Assembly (NCBI RefSeq): GCF_003144115.1
Contig: NW_020312006.1
Coordinates: 657,822-721,821 of the forward strand
Direction of reading: 5' to 3'
DNA from: Tilletiopsis washingtonensis
Lineage: Eukaryota; Basidiomycota; Exobasidiomycetes; Entylomatales
Length of the DNA stretch: 64,000 nucleotides
Positions 47,019 to 59,045 of this stretch are shown in pieces (within the stretch, counting starts at the first letter, position 1; every line of letters starts with the position of its first letter). The notes below the pieces were generated by a model. The model was not told the DNA's origin. It ran no database searches and saw only the letters and a list, made by a program, of their open reading frames with translations. The position numbers and the translations under genes are program-made.

Positions 47019-47507
47019 GCCCCTGTTCCCCACCCCATGTCACGATGTACCATAGACCGCGCCACCAGCGAACGAGAGAGACACACGCGAGCAAGTCACG
47101 ACATGCGTATATGTGCGTATTGTGGCGCGCCGTGGCGCAGGTGTTTGATGTGTGGGCGTGAGGCTGATGAATACAGGGCCGCGCGGTCACACACGCGGGG
47201 GAGGGATGCTAGACACACGGTGCTGCACGGCACCGCTGTGAGCGGAGGGTGGGGTGGGGGATGCGGAGACGGCCAGAGTGTGTGTCGCGTGCCCCTCGGC
47301 GACAGCCGCCCCGCGTGGCGCAGCCAAGGCCCGCCGTGCGCAGGCGCGAGCTCGACGGCGCGAGCCGGGCCGTGCGTCGATGTGATTTTTTGGGCAGCGT
47401 GAACAGAGCGGAAGCCGGAACGGGAAGCGGACGATGAGGGTGAGAGGGGCTGGTAACGCGAGATGCAAAGACGACGAGAGACGAAGACGAGGCGAGCAGA
47501 GATGCGA
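47019..47507. other. Convergent intergenic region, membrane protein / eL19
   Basis: About 490 bp for two 3' UTRs. No gene seen. Confidence 0.6.
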
Positions 47508-48423
47508 TTACTTCTGCTCCTCGGCCTCGAGCTCGACGGCCGTGATGGCGGCCCGCTTCTCGGCGATGCGGTTGGCACGGCGCTCGCGCATGTTCTTGTT
47601 GCGCAGACGGCGAGCCTCCATCTGGTCGGACAGGTGCTTCGAGCGAGCCTTCTCGGCCTTGGCCTTGTGGATGTGCTCCATCAGGACGCGCTTGTTCTTG
47701 AACACGTTACCCTTCGACTTCATGTACAGCTCGTGGTAGCTGCACGGTGGCAAGGCGCGTGAGCACAGGCGCGACGCAAAGATGGCAGAGCGAAGGGTTC
47801 GGCGGCGATGCAGCAAAGGTCGGCTCGTCGTACGCGCTCCGAGCCGTGCGTGACCGTTGAGTGGCATGCGGCGAGGCAAGACCGACGACCCGTTCAGAGT
47901 ACCATAACCAACCACCGTGACCGAACCTGCCGTGCTTCTCACCGACGCCGAAAGCAGTCCCTGCCACGGTGACCGTGCGTCGCCATGCCCAAAGCCGACG
48001 GCGTCACACCCTATCTCGCCACGGCCACTGCACCAGCACAGCTCCATGCCCGCCGCTGCGTACTCACAGGTGCTTGTCGATCTTGCCAGCCTCACGGTAC
48101 TTCCGCAGCAGGCGACGCAGGACACGCTGGCGGCGCATCCACATGACCTTGGTCGGCATGCGCGCCTCGTTGGAGCCCTTCCTCTTTCCGGTGCCAGTGT
48201 GGCGGCCCATGCGCTTGGCGGCGAGGAGCTCACGCGCGCGGGCACGCGAGTGGCCGACGACGGGCTTCTTGATGATCTGGCCGTCCTTGATCAGCTTGCG
48301 CACGTTGGCGCGCGAGTTGGCGTTGGCGATGTCGGTCTGCTCGGCGGGGTCGAGCCAGATCTTGCGCTGGCCGACGCCGAGCACGGACGCGGCGAGGCGC
48401 TTCTGGGAGCGGAGGTTGACCAT
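47508..48423 (-). CDS. RPL19: 60S ribosomal protein eL19
   Basis: Exons 48423-48068 and 47739-47508 give 195 residues, the usual size. The N-terminus [19 protein letters not shown], the block [18 protein letters not shown] and [20 protein letters not shown] are diagnostic for eL19. The C-terminal long basic helix ([19 protein letters not shown]) that reaches the small subunit is complete. The intron in the coding region is 328 nt, far above the local norm. On the minus strand a sequence resembling an intron end (CTGACCGCCGCTGCAG) finishes 10 nt before the ATG (acceptor at 48433), so a 5' UTR intron is likely. The gene is divergent from eS27, also a ribosomal protein gene. Confidence 0.96.
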
Positions 48424-49647
48424 TCTTGAGGACTGCAGCGGCGGTCAGCGGGTGTGCTGGGCGAGACGGGTGTGGTGGTGCGAGGACAAGCAGCCGCGCG
48501 GACAGGCCCGACTCCGCACGCCCGTCCGCCGTGCCTTCGCTTTAGGCTTCTCCCATGTCCGCCAGTCGCCGTCTGCACCGTCCAAGTCCTCCTTCTCCTG
48601 AGCGTGAGCACGCCTCTGCTACGCTTCTCCTTCGCCCTCCTGCTGGCCATGCTGCGGCCTCTGCATGCGCCCGGCTTTCTGCACTTTGCGCCCTATCTGC
48701 GACGCCAGGGCGCCGGGGGCCGGGCGGCACATGCGCTCTGCTTCTGTACGACGAGTGTGTCCTCGCGAACGACTGCGGGCTGCGAAGGAGGTACGGCTGC
48801 GACACAGCGAGCAGGACACTCACTGAGGGAGGGGGAGACGGTTGGTGGTGGGAAAGGGCCAGGCGCGGGCGGCGCAGGCAAGGCAGCCCGCCGCGCCGCA
48901 CGCCGCAGGGGCAGCGCAGCGGGCGGCCGCGTCGCCCAGGCGGCACGCAGCCAGCAGCAGCGCCAGCCAGCAGCCGGCAGCCCGCGCGTGCGACTGCTGC
49001 ACAACCCGTGCCGCCTCCCCCTCCGCAAAAATGCTGCTGACAAGACGCGGCACGCGGCACACACACTGCTCGCGTGCCGCCGCGCCTGCCGCGCCGCGCC
49101 GGGCACGGCAGCAGCGCGGCTAGCCGAGGTGCAGCCGGCGCGGCGGCGAGCGCGGGAACGCTGCTGCGGCGAGCTCCCGCACGGGTGCCGCGCCGCCTTT
49201 GCGCCGTCGCCGAATTGGCGCGCCGCACCCACACAGCAGCGCCGGGAGCGGCTGCTGCGCGCGTCATGGAGCAAGCACGGCCCGCAGTGCTGCCCCAACG
49301 AAAGACGGCCTGGCTGAATGATGCACCCGCTGCGCAGACGAGTGCTGCGCCTGGCGGTGGCGGTGGGGCTCGCTGGCGGGGCTGCTGCTGCGCACGCGGA
49401 TTGGGCCGCGCTCGGCGGGTGAGGCGAGGCGGCGCGAGGGGCGACCGCGACGGTGGCCGCCGCCGCGTGCGCCGCGCAGTCGCTGCCGGCCTGCCTGCTC
49501 TGCCTGCGTGCTGCGCGCGCCTGCTGCCGCCGCCCGCGCGCCCTTTTCGCCAGCCCGCCGCGCTGCGCGCCGTGCCGCCACCTGCTCCGCTTAACCCTTC
49601 GCTCCCATCTCCCTTCCACACCACCCCATCCCTCGACCTCAGCCACC
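48424..49647. promoter_or_regulatory. Shared upstream region of the ribosomal protein genes eL19 and eS27
   Basis: About 1.2 kb lies between the two divergent start codons. It probably contains a 5' UTR intron of eL19 (ending at 48433). The eS27 side ends in a pyrimidine-rich leader (49585-49645) containing AACCCTT, similar to the telobox-like motif found before fungal ribosomal protein genes. No coding frame is supported. Confidence 0.5.
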
Positions 49648-50658
49648 ATGGTTAGTCGCACCGCCCGCGCACGCATCCTCCCATCGCATGCACACGGCAC
49701 ATGCGGCTGCGAGCGCCAGACGTGCGCTTTGCCGGGTCGCAGCGGCGGCGCGCGATAGACGCTCCTTCAGCGCAGCACGCTGCGTGGCGCCCGGCACAGC
49801 TGTGCGCGCACAGCATCGCACTGCGCCGCGCAGCCCTCCTCGTCGTCTTTGCGCACTTGTGCAGCTTCGAGGCCTACCGCATGACACGGCCGGTGGCGCA
49901 GTGATGGCCGCGATGACGGGCGGTCGGGCCAAGCGCGGCGCCTGCGCACGCTGCTGCCGGCTGTATCGCAGTCTGCTGCGGGACGCATCGTAGTCCGCCA
50001 TCCGGCATGTCGCTGTGCCGCTGTGTACGCCGCCGCGCCGACGAAGGCCGGCTTGGTCGCACGCCTGATGCGACTGCGCAGCCGCTTCTGGCCCGCCACC
50101 ACTAGTATCGCGCCCTTTATGCTGACGCTATCACTGCAGACTCTCGCCGTCGACCTCCTCAACCCCACTGCCGAGAACCAGGCCCGCTCGCACAAGCTGA
50201 AGCGGCTGGTACAGAACCCCAACTCGTTCTTCATGGACGTCAAGTGCCCCGGCTGCTTCGCCATCACCACGGTCTTCAGCCACGCCCAGACCGTCGTGCT
50301 CTGCGGCAGCTGCGCCACCGTGCTGAGCCAGCCCACCGGCGGCAAGGCCCGCCTGACCGAGGGTGAGTGGCGTCGTCGATGATTGAGCGGGCCAGAGCTG
50401 GACGGGACTGGCGCGGGTTGGTCGACACCTGGGGTGCGCGTTGATTGGCCAGGGTTTTGCGCTCCTGATCACTGTCGGCCTGCACGCCTCCCGAGTGGTT
50501 GATGCGACATGGCGTGCGATGCGGATCGCACTCTGCAGTGGCAGGACGTTCGCATTGCGCGAATGCCCGCTGTCTCGCCTGCTGCCTTGATGTCGTTCCC
50601 AAGACCGTCACGCTGACCCTTCCTGCCAGGCTGCTCCTTCCGGCGCAAGGGCAACTAA
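49648..50658 (+). CDS. RPS27: 40S ribosomal protein eS27
   Basis: Exons 49648-49650, 50140-50362 and 50630-50658 keep phase and give 84 residues, the usual size. The first exon is just the ATG, in good context (CAGCCACCATGG), followed by a 489-nt intron with donor GTTAGT, the longest in the window. The rest shows [20 protein letters not shown], the zinc ribbon [20 protein letters not shown] with [11 protein letters not shown] (four Cys), [17 protein letters not shown] and stop. An intron straight after the start codon is common in fungal ribosomal protein genes. The second intron is 267 nt. I looked for box C/D snoRNA motifs in the introns and saw no convincing pair. Confidence 0.95.
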
Positions 50659-51087
50659 GCGGCTCTCGTAGCCGCCTTGGTTCCTTCGTCTCAGCCTCTC
50701 GTCATCATCTCGCACATACACATCCTCATGCCCTGTTCCCGCGGTCCCTTCTCACCCACACGCACCACCCACATCTCGGTGCGCGCCCAAGCAGACGTGC
50801 AATCTGCTTCGTCATGCTCCGGTCTCGCTCCGCACGAACCGGCGGCAGCCGCATCCTGACTGCACGGTCTCGATGCGAGCCACTCTGACGGGAGGGCCGT
50901 GGCCGGATGACTCCTTCCAGCCTCTGCTCTCTTAATAAAACGCACTTGCCTCACACTGCTGCGTCCGAGATGCAATCGTCGTCTTCTGACTCTTTCACGC
51001 GGCCAAGAGCTGAGCGTCACTAGGAGGATCACATTATGGGGAGACACGAGCGCGAGACCGTTGCTGCACAGCAGCAGCGCGCGCCGC
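50659..51087. other. Convergent intergenic region, eS27 / UPF0658 gene
   Basis: About 430 bp holding two 3' UTRs; it includes an AATAAA at 50934-50939. Confidence 0.6.
50934..50939 (+). terminator. AATAAA polyadenylation signal, probably of eS27
   Basis: The only AATAAA in this gap lies 276 nt after the eS27 stop codon in an otherwise GC-rich region. Confidence 0.4.
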
Positions 51088-53709
51088 CTAGTCCAGACTG
51101 AGTCGGTTGCCCGGCAGGTTCAGCGTGCTGGCGCTCCCGAGCGGCAGCATGCCCTTGCCGTCGTACTCCATCGGGATGCCGTCGACGCCGCCGGCGCCGC
51201 CCGCGCGCGTCGAGCGCTCGTTGCGCTTGATCTGTGCGCGCTCGGCGTGCGCCCGGTCCATCGCGGCCTTGAGCCCGCGGTCGAAGTTGAGCAGGCAGCG
51301 CACGGAGAACCACATTGTGGCGAGCACGAGGGCGATGGCGAGCACGGCTGCAGGCGGCGCGCTCAGTCGCCGGGCTGGACGCGCAGGACCGGTGTGACTC
51401 ACAGAAGACCGTCAGGGACTTGTAGACCTCCGAGTAGGCCTGCTCGTGCTCCGCCCAGATGCGATACAGCCTGCCGTGGTGGTCAGCGCTTTGTTCAGCT
51501 CTGCAGACCCGCGGGCGCTCCACTCACTTGTAGCAGCTTTTCAAAGCGAGGCGGTAACTTCGTCAGCACGACGAGGAGGCGAGAGGAGCCGCAGGCACTC
51601 ACAAGTAGGCGCCCGCGCCTAGCAGCAGCGTCATGAAGGCCATCATGCCATACCTGAGCTCGCGCCGCACCGAGTACCATGCGAAGCCGAGGATGATGAG
51701 CGCGAATGGCGCGGCGACGACGGTGAGCCAATACTCGGCATTGTGCCCTGAGAAAGGACGAGGCTCAGCAAGAAAATGGTGCCTAGAGGCACTACCAAGA
51801 CCCACCTTGCAGCACGATGAGGACGAGTTGCCTGCCCCGGGCTGTCAGCTGTGCACAAAGCATCACCCGCGGGTCGTCGATTGCTCACAGGCAGTACGCG
51901 ATGAAGACGAAGAAGTCGGCCTCTGAGGCGGCACAGAATGCATGAGCGCGCCGCACTGCTCATGCGTCGATGCCGCACTCACTGAGCAGAGCGACGAAGA
52001 CCTGGTAGTGCATGTGCGCGCGCTTGAGGTCGCGGTCGGCACCGACGATGGAGCGGTACACGTCCCAGCCAAAGTCGCGGTAGATCCACCAGCTCAGCAC
52101 GGAGAAGATGGCGCTTGACACGCCGATCACCGCCGGGATCAGCGCGGTGAGCACCTGGACAGGCACATGCTGCCCGGTGCCCTCCGCCACGCCGGTGCCC
52201 AGCACGAGGCGGATCTCCGATATTTGGATCACAGAGTAGACAAAGCTGATGCGGGCACGTTAGCGCTGGGAGGCTGATTCGGCGCTCTGCTATCCACTCC
52301 CGTACCCGTCGTTCACACTCACAATGCAATGTTGAAGATGACAAGGCCGAAGATCAGAATGGTGTTGCGGTTGATGACGGCGTCGACGGCCAGCGCGCAC
52401 TGGTAGACGTGCGCCAGGCAGAACACCATCACAAAGACGGGCAGCGCCGGCTGCACGCCCTCGAAGTTGGAGCCGAGGATGCCGCCCTCCTGCGTGCGGA
52501 AGCGCGAGAGCAGCACCACCTCGATGGCAATGTCGACGCCCGACTCGAGCAGCGTGACGAGCAGAAAGAGGCGGATGGGTATCGACGCCGGCACCCAGGC
52601 CCAGAGGCGCCGCACGCCATGCGCCGGCGGGGCCTTGACGCCGCGCAGCGTATGCCGTGTCAGGACGCTCGGCGCCGCACGCAGGCCGGACGCACCGGCG
52701 CGCGATGGCGTCGGCCGCGTGGGCGACGTCACGGCGTGCGGCTGGCGGTACTGCGAGGCCCACTCCGAGTCGTCCATGCTGATCGTCGTCGGCGGCCGTG
52801 CCGCGCCAGAGACGTACGTCACGCCCGGCTTGCCCGCGTCCCCGCCCCGCAGGCCGTAGCCGCGGCCCGGCAGCGGCGGCGACAGGGCGCCGTTGTGCTG
52901 CAGCGCGTCCCAGCTCTGCGCGCCCTTGGGACTGGATGGCCCGGCGCCGTACACGTGGTGCCGCCCGGACTGGTGCGAGGCGTGGCTGTACTCGGTGGAG
53001 GACTGGCTCAGGTCGATGTCGGACACGGCCGCGCCCGGCAAGGCGCGGCTGTCGCCGTAGTGCGTGAAGCTGTCCTCGTACAGCGGGCGCGAGCGCGGCT
53101 CGTAGCCCTCGCGGGCACTGGCTGCGGCGTAGCGCTCGCCGTCGGCGTGCGCCACGTAGGGCGACTCACGCACGGCGGAGCTGCCGCCGTGGGTGCGGCC
53201 GAGGGCACGCGCCTCTGCGCCGAGGCCGGCGACATCCGCTGCGCCCTGCGAGCCGAAGCCGCGGCGCGACAGGCCGCGGCGGTGCGAGGCTGCGGCAGTC
53301 AGGATGGGCAGCGGCTCGGGCCTGCCTGGGACGGGAGCACGTGCGTCTGGAGTGCTGCGCGCGAGAAGCTCGACGGCGGCGCAGTGGGATGCGAGACGGC
53401 GGTGCTAGACGAGGCGGGCGGGACAGGTAGCTCCGCGCCAGGCGGAGGCGATGGCGGACGGCGCACGGGCGGCGGGGCAGGCTGTCCAGGGTAGAGCAGA
53501 CGCGCGGGGTATGATGGATGCGATGGCGTGAGAGGGCGTGGCAGGAGTGAGCGGGCGACGTATGTGTGCGGCGTGCGGGAGGAGAGGGCGCGGATGATGG
53601 AGGTGTCGATCGTGCGCGCCGTGATGCTCGCGTTCGCAGGCGCGGCGCGCGGCGGCAGGGGCGCGACCGCTGCTGCACGCCGAGGCGCGCCACGCCGCGA
53701 GGAGAGCAT
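51088..53709 (-). CDS. UPF0658 family Golgi-type multi-span membrane protein
   Basis: The stop is at 51088-51090. Reading leftwards, the membrane core begins near 52590 (IPIRLFLLVTLLESGVDIAI) and continues through VFVMVFCLAHVYQ, IFGLVIFNIA, VIGVSSAIFSVLSWWIYRDF, GWDVYRSIVGADRDLKRAH, FFVFIAYC, LQLVLIVLQ and WLTVVAAPFALIILGFAWYS. This order, including the W-x3-DFGWDVY loop, matches the fungal UPF0658 family, whose fission yeast members sit in the Golgi; the function is unknown. At least seven introns split the core into small exons. The N-terminal 200 or more residues are Ser/Gly/Pro-rich. The 5' end is unresolved: the in-frame upstream part has no ATG, and the best candidate is an exon starting at ATG 53709 in another frame, spliced into AADVAGLGAEARALG near 53235. 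Confidence 0.75.
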
Positions 53710-54388
53710 CACGGCGCCCACGCCGCACCGCCCGCCGCGCCGCACAAAAGGCGCACCCGACGCCAAGACGGGGCGGCGTGCGCACTGCCAGTCGAGCTCG
53801 CTGCAGCGCAGCGGTCAGGTCGCTCCCATCACACCGAGCACGGCTCTGCGCAGGTCGACAGGCAGCTGCCGCTCTCTGCTGCACCAAACGTCACCCCGCG
53901 CTGCTCCTGCGCGCGCCGCCCCTGGACGCCGAGCAGATTCACGTCTCTCGCACGTGGACCCCCTTGACGGCGCGAGATGTGCCGCGGCACGGCGCGACCG
54001 CGTGCAAAAAGGATGGGTCGGCGTGGCGCGGCGGCGCGGCGGCGCTGGCGGCAGAGCCCTCGAATGGCGCGGGAAGCTCGAGCGAGCGGCGTTTCCGGCG
54101 GCGCGCTTGCGGCGGCAGCGGAGTCGTGTGACCTGGGCCTGCTCCCTCGACTGTTCATGCGCCTCAAGAGCAGGCAAGACGGAGGCAGGGCAGCGCTGCG
54201 ACGGACCGAGCGGCGGCTGTTCCTCGCTGCGCCGGCGGCCGAGTCGTGCAGCCCGGCGGCAAGTGCGCAGAAGAGCAGCGGCACGCGGGAGCGTATCTCG
54301 TCCTGCTCGCCGTCGAAGGCCGGCTCCTCATCTCGCCCCCTCACCACCATCTGCGCAACACTCCCTCAGCGCGCCCTTGCTGCTCACC
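53710..54388. promoter_or_regulatory. Divergent intergenic region, UPF0658 gene / P5B ATPase
   Basis: About 680 bp between diverging genes. No specific element recognised. The exact left border depends on the unresolved UPF0658 start. Confidence 0.4.
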
Positions 54389-57300
54389 ATGGACGGCACT
54401 CCCGTGGCGCGCTTCCGCTTCGCGCAGCCAGCGCCGAGCGACGTGGCCTCCGGCAGCAGCACTCAGGCTGCGGCCGCGCCCGGCCCGCCAGCAGCATCCG
54501 CGGTGCCGCCGGCCGCCAGCTCGGCCCAGGACAGCTGGCTGGACGAGAAGCACCACGCGCCGGGCGCGGTGCACGAGATCGACGTGCAGCGTGCCGCTGC
54601 GTCGGAGCACGAGGCGGCCACGCGCCACTCGTCGGCGGAGGCCAGCTCGCCGTCGTGCGAGAAGAGCCGCGATGCCCGCGTGGCCCTGCCGACGCTCGAT
54701 GCGCAGCAGCACCGCGTGCCCTGGCACCAGAGCCTCTACCTTGCCGAAGACGACCTGCAGCTCGAGCTCGACTTCTTCTTCCGCCCGACGTGGCGCCGCG
54801 TGCTCTGGTGGCTCGCCTGCATCGCCAGTGCCGGCGTTGTGTTCCTCTGGCACTTCTACTCGCCGCGCTCGTGGGCGCGCTTCAACTGCGAGCACATAGA
54901 CCTCACGGACGAAGGGCAGAAGCGCAGGACTGGGGGCAAGGTGTGGATCGGCATCAAGGTGAGTGCTTTGGCTGACTGACGGCCTACGTCTCGCGGTGTA
55001 ATGCGCTGACCATGCTCTGCTCAGACGCGCCACGAGCCGGTGGCTCTAGTCGAGCCGCAGTATAGCACGCTGCCGACGCCTGTCTCCCGTAGCTGGATCT
55101 TTCCGACGTCTTTGCTCGTGCCCGCAGTCTCGGCCGCGGCCTTCGCCAGTGGCGAGGAGCGTCTTCCTGCTGACGACGCGCCGGCTTCGGATGCATCCAT
55201 GGGCCACGTTACGCTGCTCAACTACCGCAGCACGTCGCTGCTGCTCACGCCGCGCGGCTTTGTGCCCATGGGCAGCTGGCGTGACCCGGAATGGAGCTCC
55301 CGCTCGGCAGTGGAGAGCGGTCTGACGGAGGAGCAGGCCAGCGGTGTGCGTGCCTTCATCTTCGGGCGCAACGAGGTGGAGGTCGAGATCAAGGGATGGG
55401 GCCGCCTCACGGTAGATGAGGTCAGTCCTGCCTCCGTACCGTTGCGCCTCTCTGCTCACATACTTTGCCAGGCCCTGCACCCCTTCTACATCTTCAGTCT
55501 CTGCTCGATTGCGCTGTGGTCGTACGACGAGTACCAGTGGTACGCGCTCGTCATCGGCATCATTTCGCTGGTCGGCATCGGCGCCTCGGTCATCACGACA
55601 CGCCGCGCACTCGTCCGCCTGCAGGCGCAGTCTCGCTACGAATGTACAGTGCGCGTGCTGCGCAGCGCAGGCAGCGAGCCCGCGGAGCCCCGCTGGGTGG
55701 AGACGAGCAGTGTGGAGCTTGTGCCAGGCGACGTGATCGACCTCTCGGCCAGTGGCGCCAGCAAGCTCGACCTGCTGCCCTGCGACTGCGTCCTGCTCGA
55801 AGGCGAGATGATCGCAGGCGAGGCCATGCTGACCGGCGAGTCGGTGCCGGTCGTCAAGACGGCCTGTCCCAGCGCAGCCTTTAGTGATGTACTTGCAGCT
55901 GCCGAGCCGCTGGCCAAGCTCGACAAGCACGTCGCCTGGGGCGGCACCAAGCTGATCCGCTCGCGCCCGGGGCCCAGTGGCACGACCCGCGCGCTCGTTG
56001 TGCAGACTGGCTTCAACACCGCCAAGGGCTCCGTCGTGCGTCTCGTACTCTTTCCCAAGCCCCTGCAGCACCACTTCTACGGCGAGTCGCGCCGTCTGCA
56101 CCCGGCGAGATGCGGCATAGCTAACACACCGTCCTGTGCAGGTGACGCCTTCAGGTTCATCGGCATTCTCTGCGTCGTTGCGGTGCTTGGCTTCGTTGGC
56201 TCGCTCGTGCGCTTCATCCAGCTCGGCGTGGACCGCACGGAGATTGCCCTGCGTGCCTTGGATCTCTTCACCATCACGATTCCGCCAGCGCTTCCTGCTG
56301 CGTGAGCTCTTTGGCATCACTGGGCCTGAGCTCCACTAACGCTCCTCTTACAGCATGAGCGTCTGCACCACCCTGGCTATCGCACGGCTGCGGCGCGCCG
56401 CGATCTTCTGCACCAGCCCGCAGCGTATCAACGTCGCAGGCAAGGTGTCGGTGTGCGTGTTCGACAAGACTGGCACGATCACCGAGGCTGGCCTCGACGT
56501 GCAGGGGGTGCGCAGCGTCGGACCCGACGGCAACTTCGCGAAGCTCTGCAGCACGATTGAGGAGCACGGACAGCTCAAGACGAGCGCCACTGGGGCCACG
56601 GACCTGACTGAGGCTCTCATGGTCGCGCACGATCTCAACATGCTTGATGGAGAGATGATCGGCGAGCCCATCGAGGTCACAATGTTCGCCTGGGCTGCCG
56701 GCGCCAAGGGCTTGCTGGACGACGAAGGGACCGAGGTCGACTTGCAGAGTCAGGGCCGCAGCCAAGGCACTGCGCTCGACAATGACGGCGTCGTGGCGCG
56801 CGTGCCTCTGGTCCACATGCCAGACGGCAGCAAGCGTGCCGTGGTGGCCAAGCATGACTTCGTCTCGGCCCTGCGCCGCATGACTGTCATCGTCAAGGCC
56901 GAGAACGAGAGCAGCGGACGCGCCTACACCAAGGGTGCCCCGGAAGCCGTGCTGCCGCTGTGCAATGCTGCGTCGCTGCCCAACGACTACGTGTCCACTC
57001 TCGACCACTACACGCACCGCGGCTTCCGCGTGCTTGCAATCGCCGGCAAAGAGCTGCCGTCGCTGAGCTGGGCCGACGCGCGCCGTATGGAGCGATCGTC
57101 CGTCGAGTCTGGCCTCACGTTCCTCGGCCTGATCATCTTCGAGAACAAGCTCAAGGCAGGCAGCCACGCTGCGCTTGACTCGCTGCACCAAGCAGGGATC
57201 CCGACCAAGATCTGCACGGGAGACAATCCCCTGACGGCCATTGCCGTCGCACGCGAAGCCGAAGTGATTCCCAACGGCGCACCCGTCTTTGCAGCGCGCA

Positions 57301-58922
57301 TCTCGGGTGCAAGCGGAGAGGACGCTAAAGGTGCCGCGCAGGGCGAGCTCGAGTGGATCGATGTCAACTCCGAGCAAGATACGCTCGACCCCTACAGCCT
57401 CCGGCCCAGGTCAAAGGCCCTGCGTCTGGCCGACTGCGGCTTGGCTATGACGGGAGAGACATTCGCACATCTGTTGCAGCATGGTGCGCAGGAGACGATC
57501 GAGCGCGCCCTGGTGCATGCCCAGATCTTTGCGCGCTTCTCGCCAGAGCAGAAGCAGCAGCTGTGCGAGCAGCTCCAGGCATTGCAGTACACCGTCGCCT
57601 TCACTGGCGATGGTGCGAATGACTGCGGTGCCCTCCGTGCTGCTGACGTTGGCTTGTCGCTGTCGGAAGCAGAGGCGGTGAGTGTCCGGACAGGCGCAGG
57701 ACACCCAGAAGAGACTCGTTCTGATCTCGCCGACCTTCAGTCCGTGGCAGCGCCCTTCACCTCTCGCGACGAGGACATCGAGTGCATCAGCCACCTCCTG
57801 CGCGAGGGGCGCAACTCGATCACTACGAGCTTCAATCTCTTCAGCTGGGTGAGCATTACGCATGCACACGCTCAGACACTGTACTCACGCATCCTGCCGT
57901 AGATGCTCATCTACTCGCTGAGCGAGTACTGGACCGTGCTGCTGCTCTACACTGTCGCCACCTCTCTTTCGAACGCAGAGTGCGTCAGGCCCACCCTAGG
58001 CGAAGCGCTCACCACGCTGACATGTGCTGCCCAGGTACCTGTACATCGACGTCTGCATTGTGCTCCCGATCGCCATCGGCATGGCGTCGAACCGCCCCGC
58101 CGATCGCCTGGCGCGCTCGGCGCCGCCGTCGCGCCTCATGTCGCGCCGCGTCGTGCTGTCCGTCCTGTCGCAGATGGTCCTGCTGCTGCTGGCTCAAGCA
58201 ACGACGTACCTGCTCCTGCACAAGCAAGGCACGTACGAGTCACCGCTCCTCGACCCCGACAACCTCGAGCTGTCCTCGCAGGACAACACGGCGCTCTTCA
58301 AACAGTCGAGTGCGTGTCCGTGTGTCTCGAGCTTGCTGCTCGGCTGACTCTCTGCCGATGCACAGCCTTCACGTACATCATTGCTGCCATTTGCTGGAGC
58401 TACGGCCCACCGCACCGGAAGCCGATCTGGAACAACTTCATCCTCGCCGCGTCCATCGTCATCCTGACGGCCTTCAGTGAGATGCCCAGGCCACGCTGTC
58501 GTGGCCTCACATATCTCATGCTCCCGCCTCAGACATCGCATTCCTCTTCATCAACTCAGAGGGCGCCTTCTTCAACCTGTTCGGCGTCAGTCTGCGCCTG
58601 TCGTGCTCTGTCTCGACAGCTTGCTGACGCGCCTCTGTCCGCAGTACCATGTCCTCGAGCGCCCCTTCCTTGGCACTATCTTTGGCATCGTGCTCGTTCA
58701 GGGCAGGTGAGTCCGGGTGTCTGCCGCACATCGTGCTCGCTCTAACGCTGGTGTCCGGCCAGTCTCGCGTTCCTGTCCGAGGCCCTGCTCGTCGACAGAG
58801 CCGCACGCCTGCTCGAGCGCCCCGTGCGTGCGATACGCGCACGCGCACGGCAGTCCCGCGGCAAGCCCTTCGAGGGGGTCAAGACGCACCGCCGCGTGCG
58901 CGCCGCGATTGACAGCGAGTGA
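54389..58922 (+). CDS. YPK9: P5B-type ATPase, Ypk9/ATP13A2-like
   Basis: Twelve exons keep phase and give 1301 residues: 54389-54958, 55025-55420, 55472-56081, 56142-56301, 56354-57677, 57741-57848, 57903-57979, 58035-58309, 58366-58476, 58533-58585, 58645-58706 and 58763-58922. The actuator motif MLTGESVPV lies near residue 443. PPALP in helix M4 near 572 marks subfamily P5B rather than P5A (PPELP). The phosphorylation site DKTGTIT is near 615 and the hinge GDGANDCGAL near 997. IFCTSPQRINVAGK also fits P5B. The N-terminal 120 residues are Ser/Ala-rich before the cytosolic/membrane-associated segment WRRVLWWLACIASAGVVF. Yeast Ypk9 and human ATP13A2 act in vacuole/lysosome membranes; ATP13A2 exports polyamines. 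Intron 3 is probably GC-AG, and two other donors are GTCAGT. Confidence 0.94.
56082..56141 (+). other. Probable GC-AG intron (donor GCGAGT) in the P5B ATPase gene
   Basis: The 60-nt segment starts GCGAGT, has GCTAAC as branch site and ends GTGCAG. Removing it yields HHFYGDAFRFIG, matching the P5B pattern FYxDSFRFI. Retaining it adds 20 residues without breaking the frame. Confidence 0.6.
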
Positions 58923-59045
58923 CAGCTCGCCGGCTCATGACCCTCGCTCGCGCTCCTTTCGACGTCACCTGTCTCTGCTCACCGTGTCACCGTCTGCTGC
59001 AATCGCATTATCTATTACGCCGCGACGGTGAGGAGCCTGCAGCGC

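Noticed and set aside
47740-48067. Possible snoRNA in the eL19 intron
   Set aside because: No paired C box (RTGATGA) and D box (CTGA) in suitable spacing, and no ACA box with hairpins, were seen by eye. A covariance search would be needed to exclude it.
49651-50139. Possible snoRNA in the first eS27 intron
   Set aside because: Same reason: CTGA-like strings occur but no convincing partner box or terminal stem was seen.
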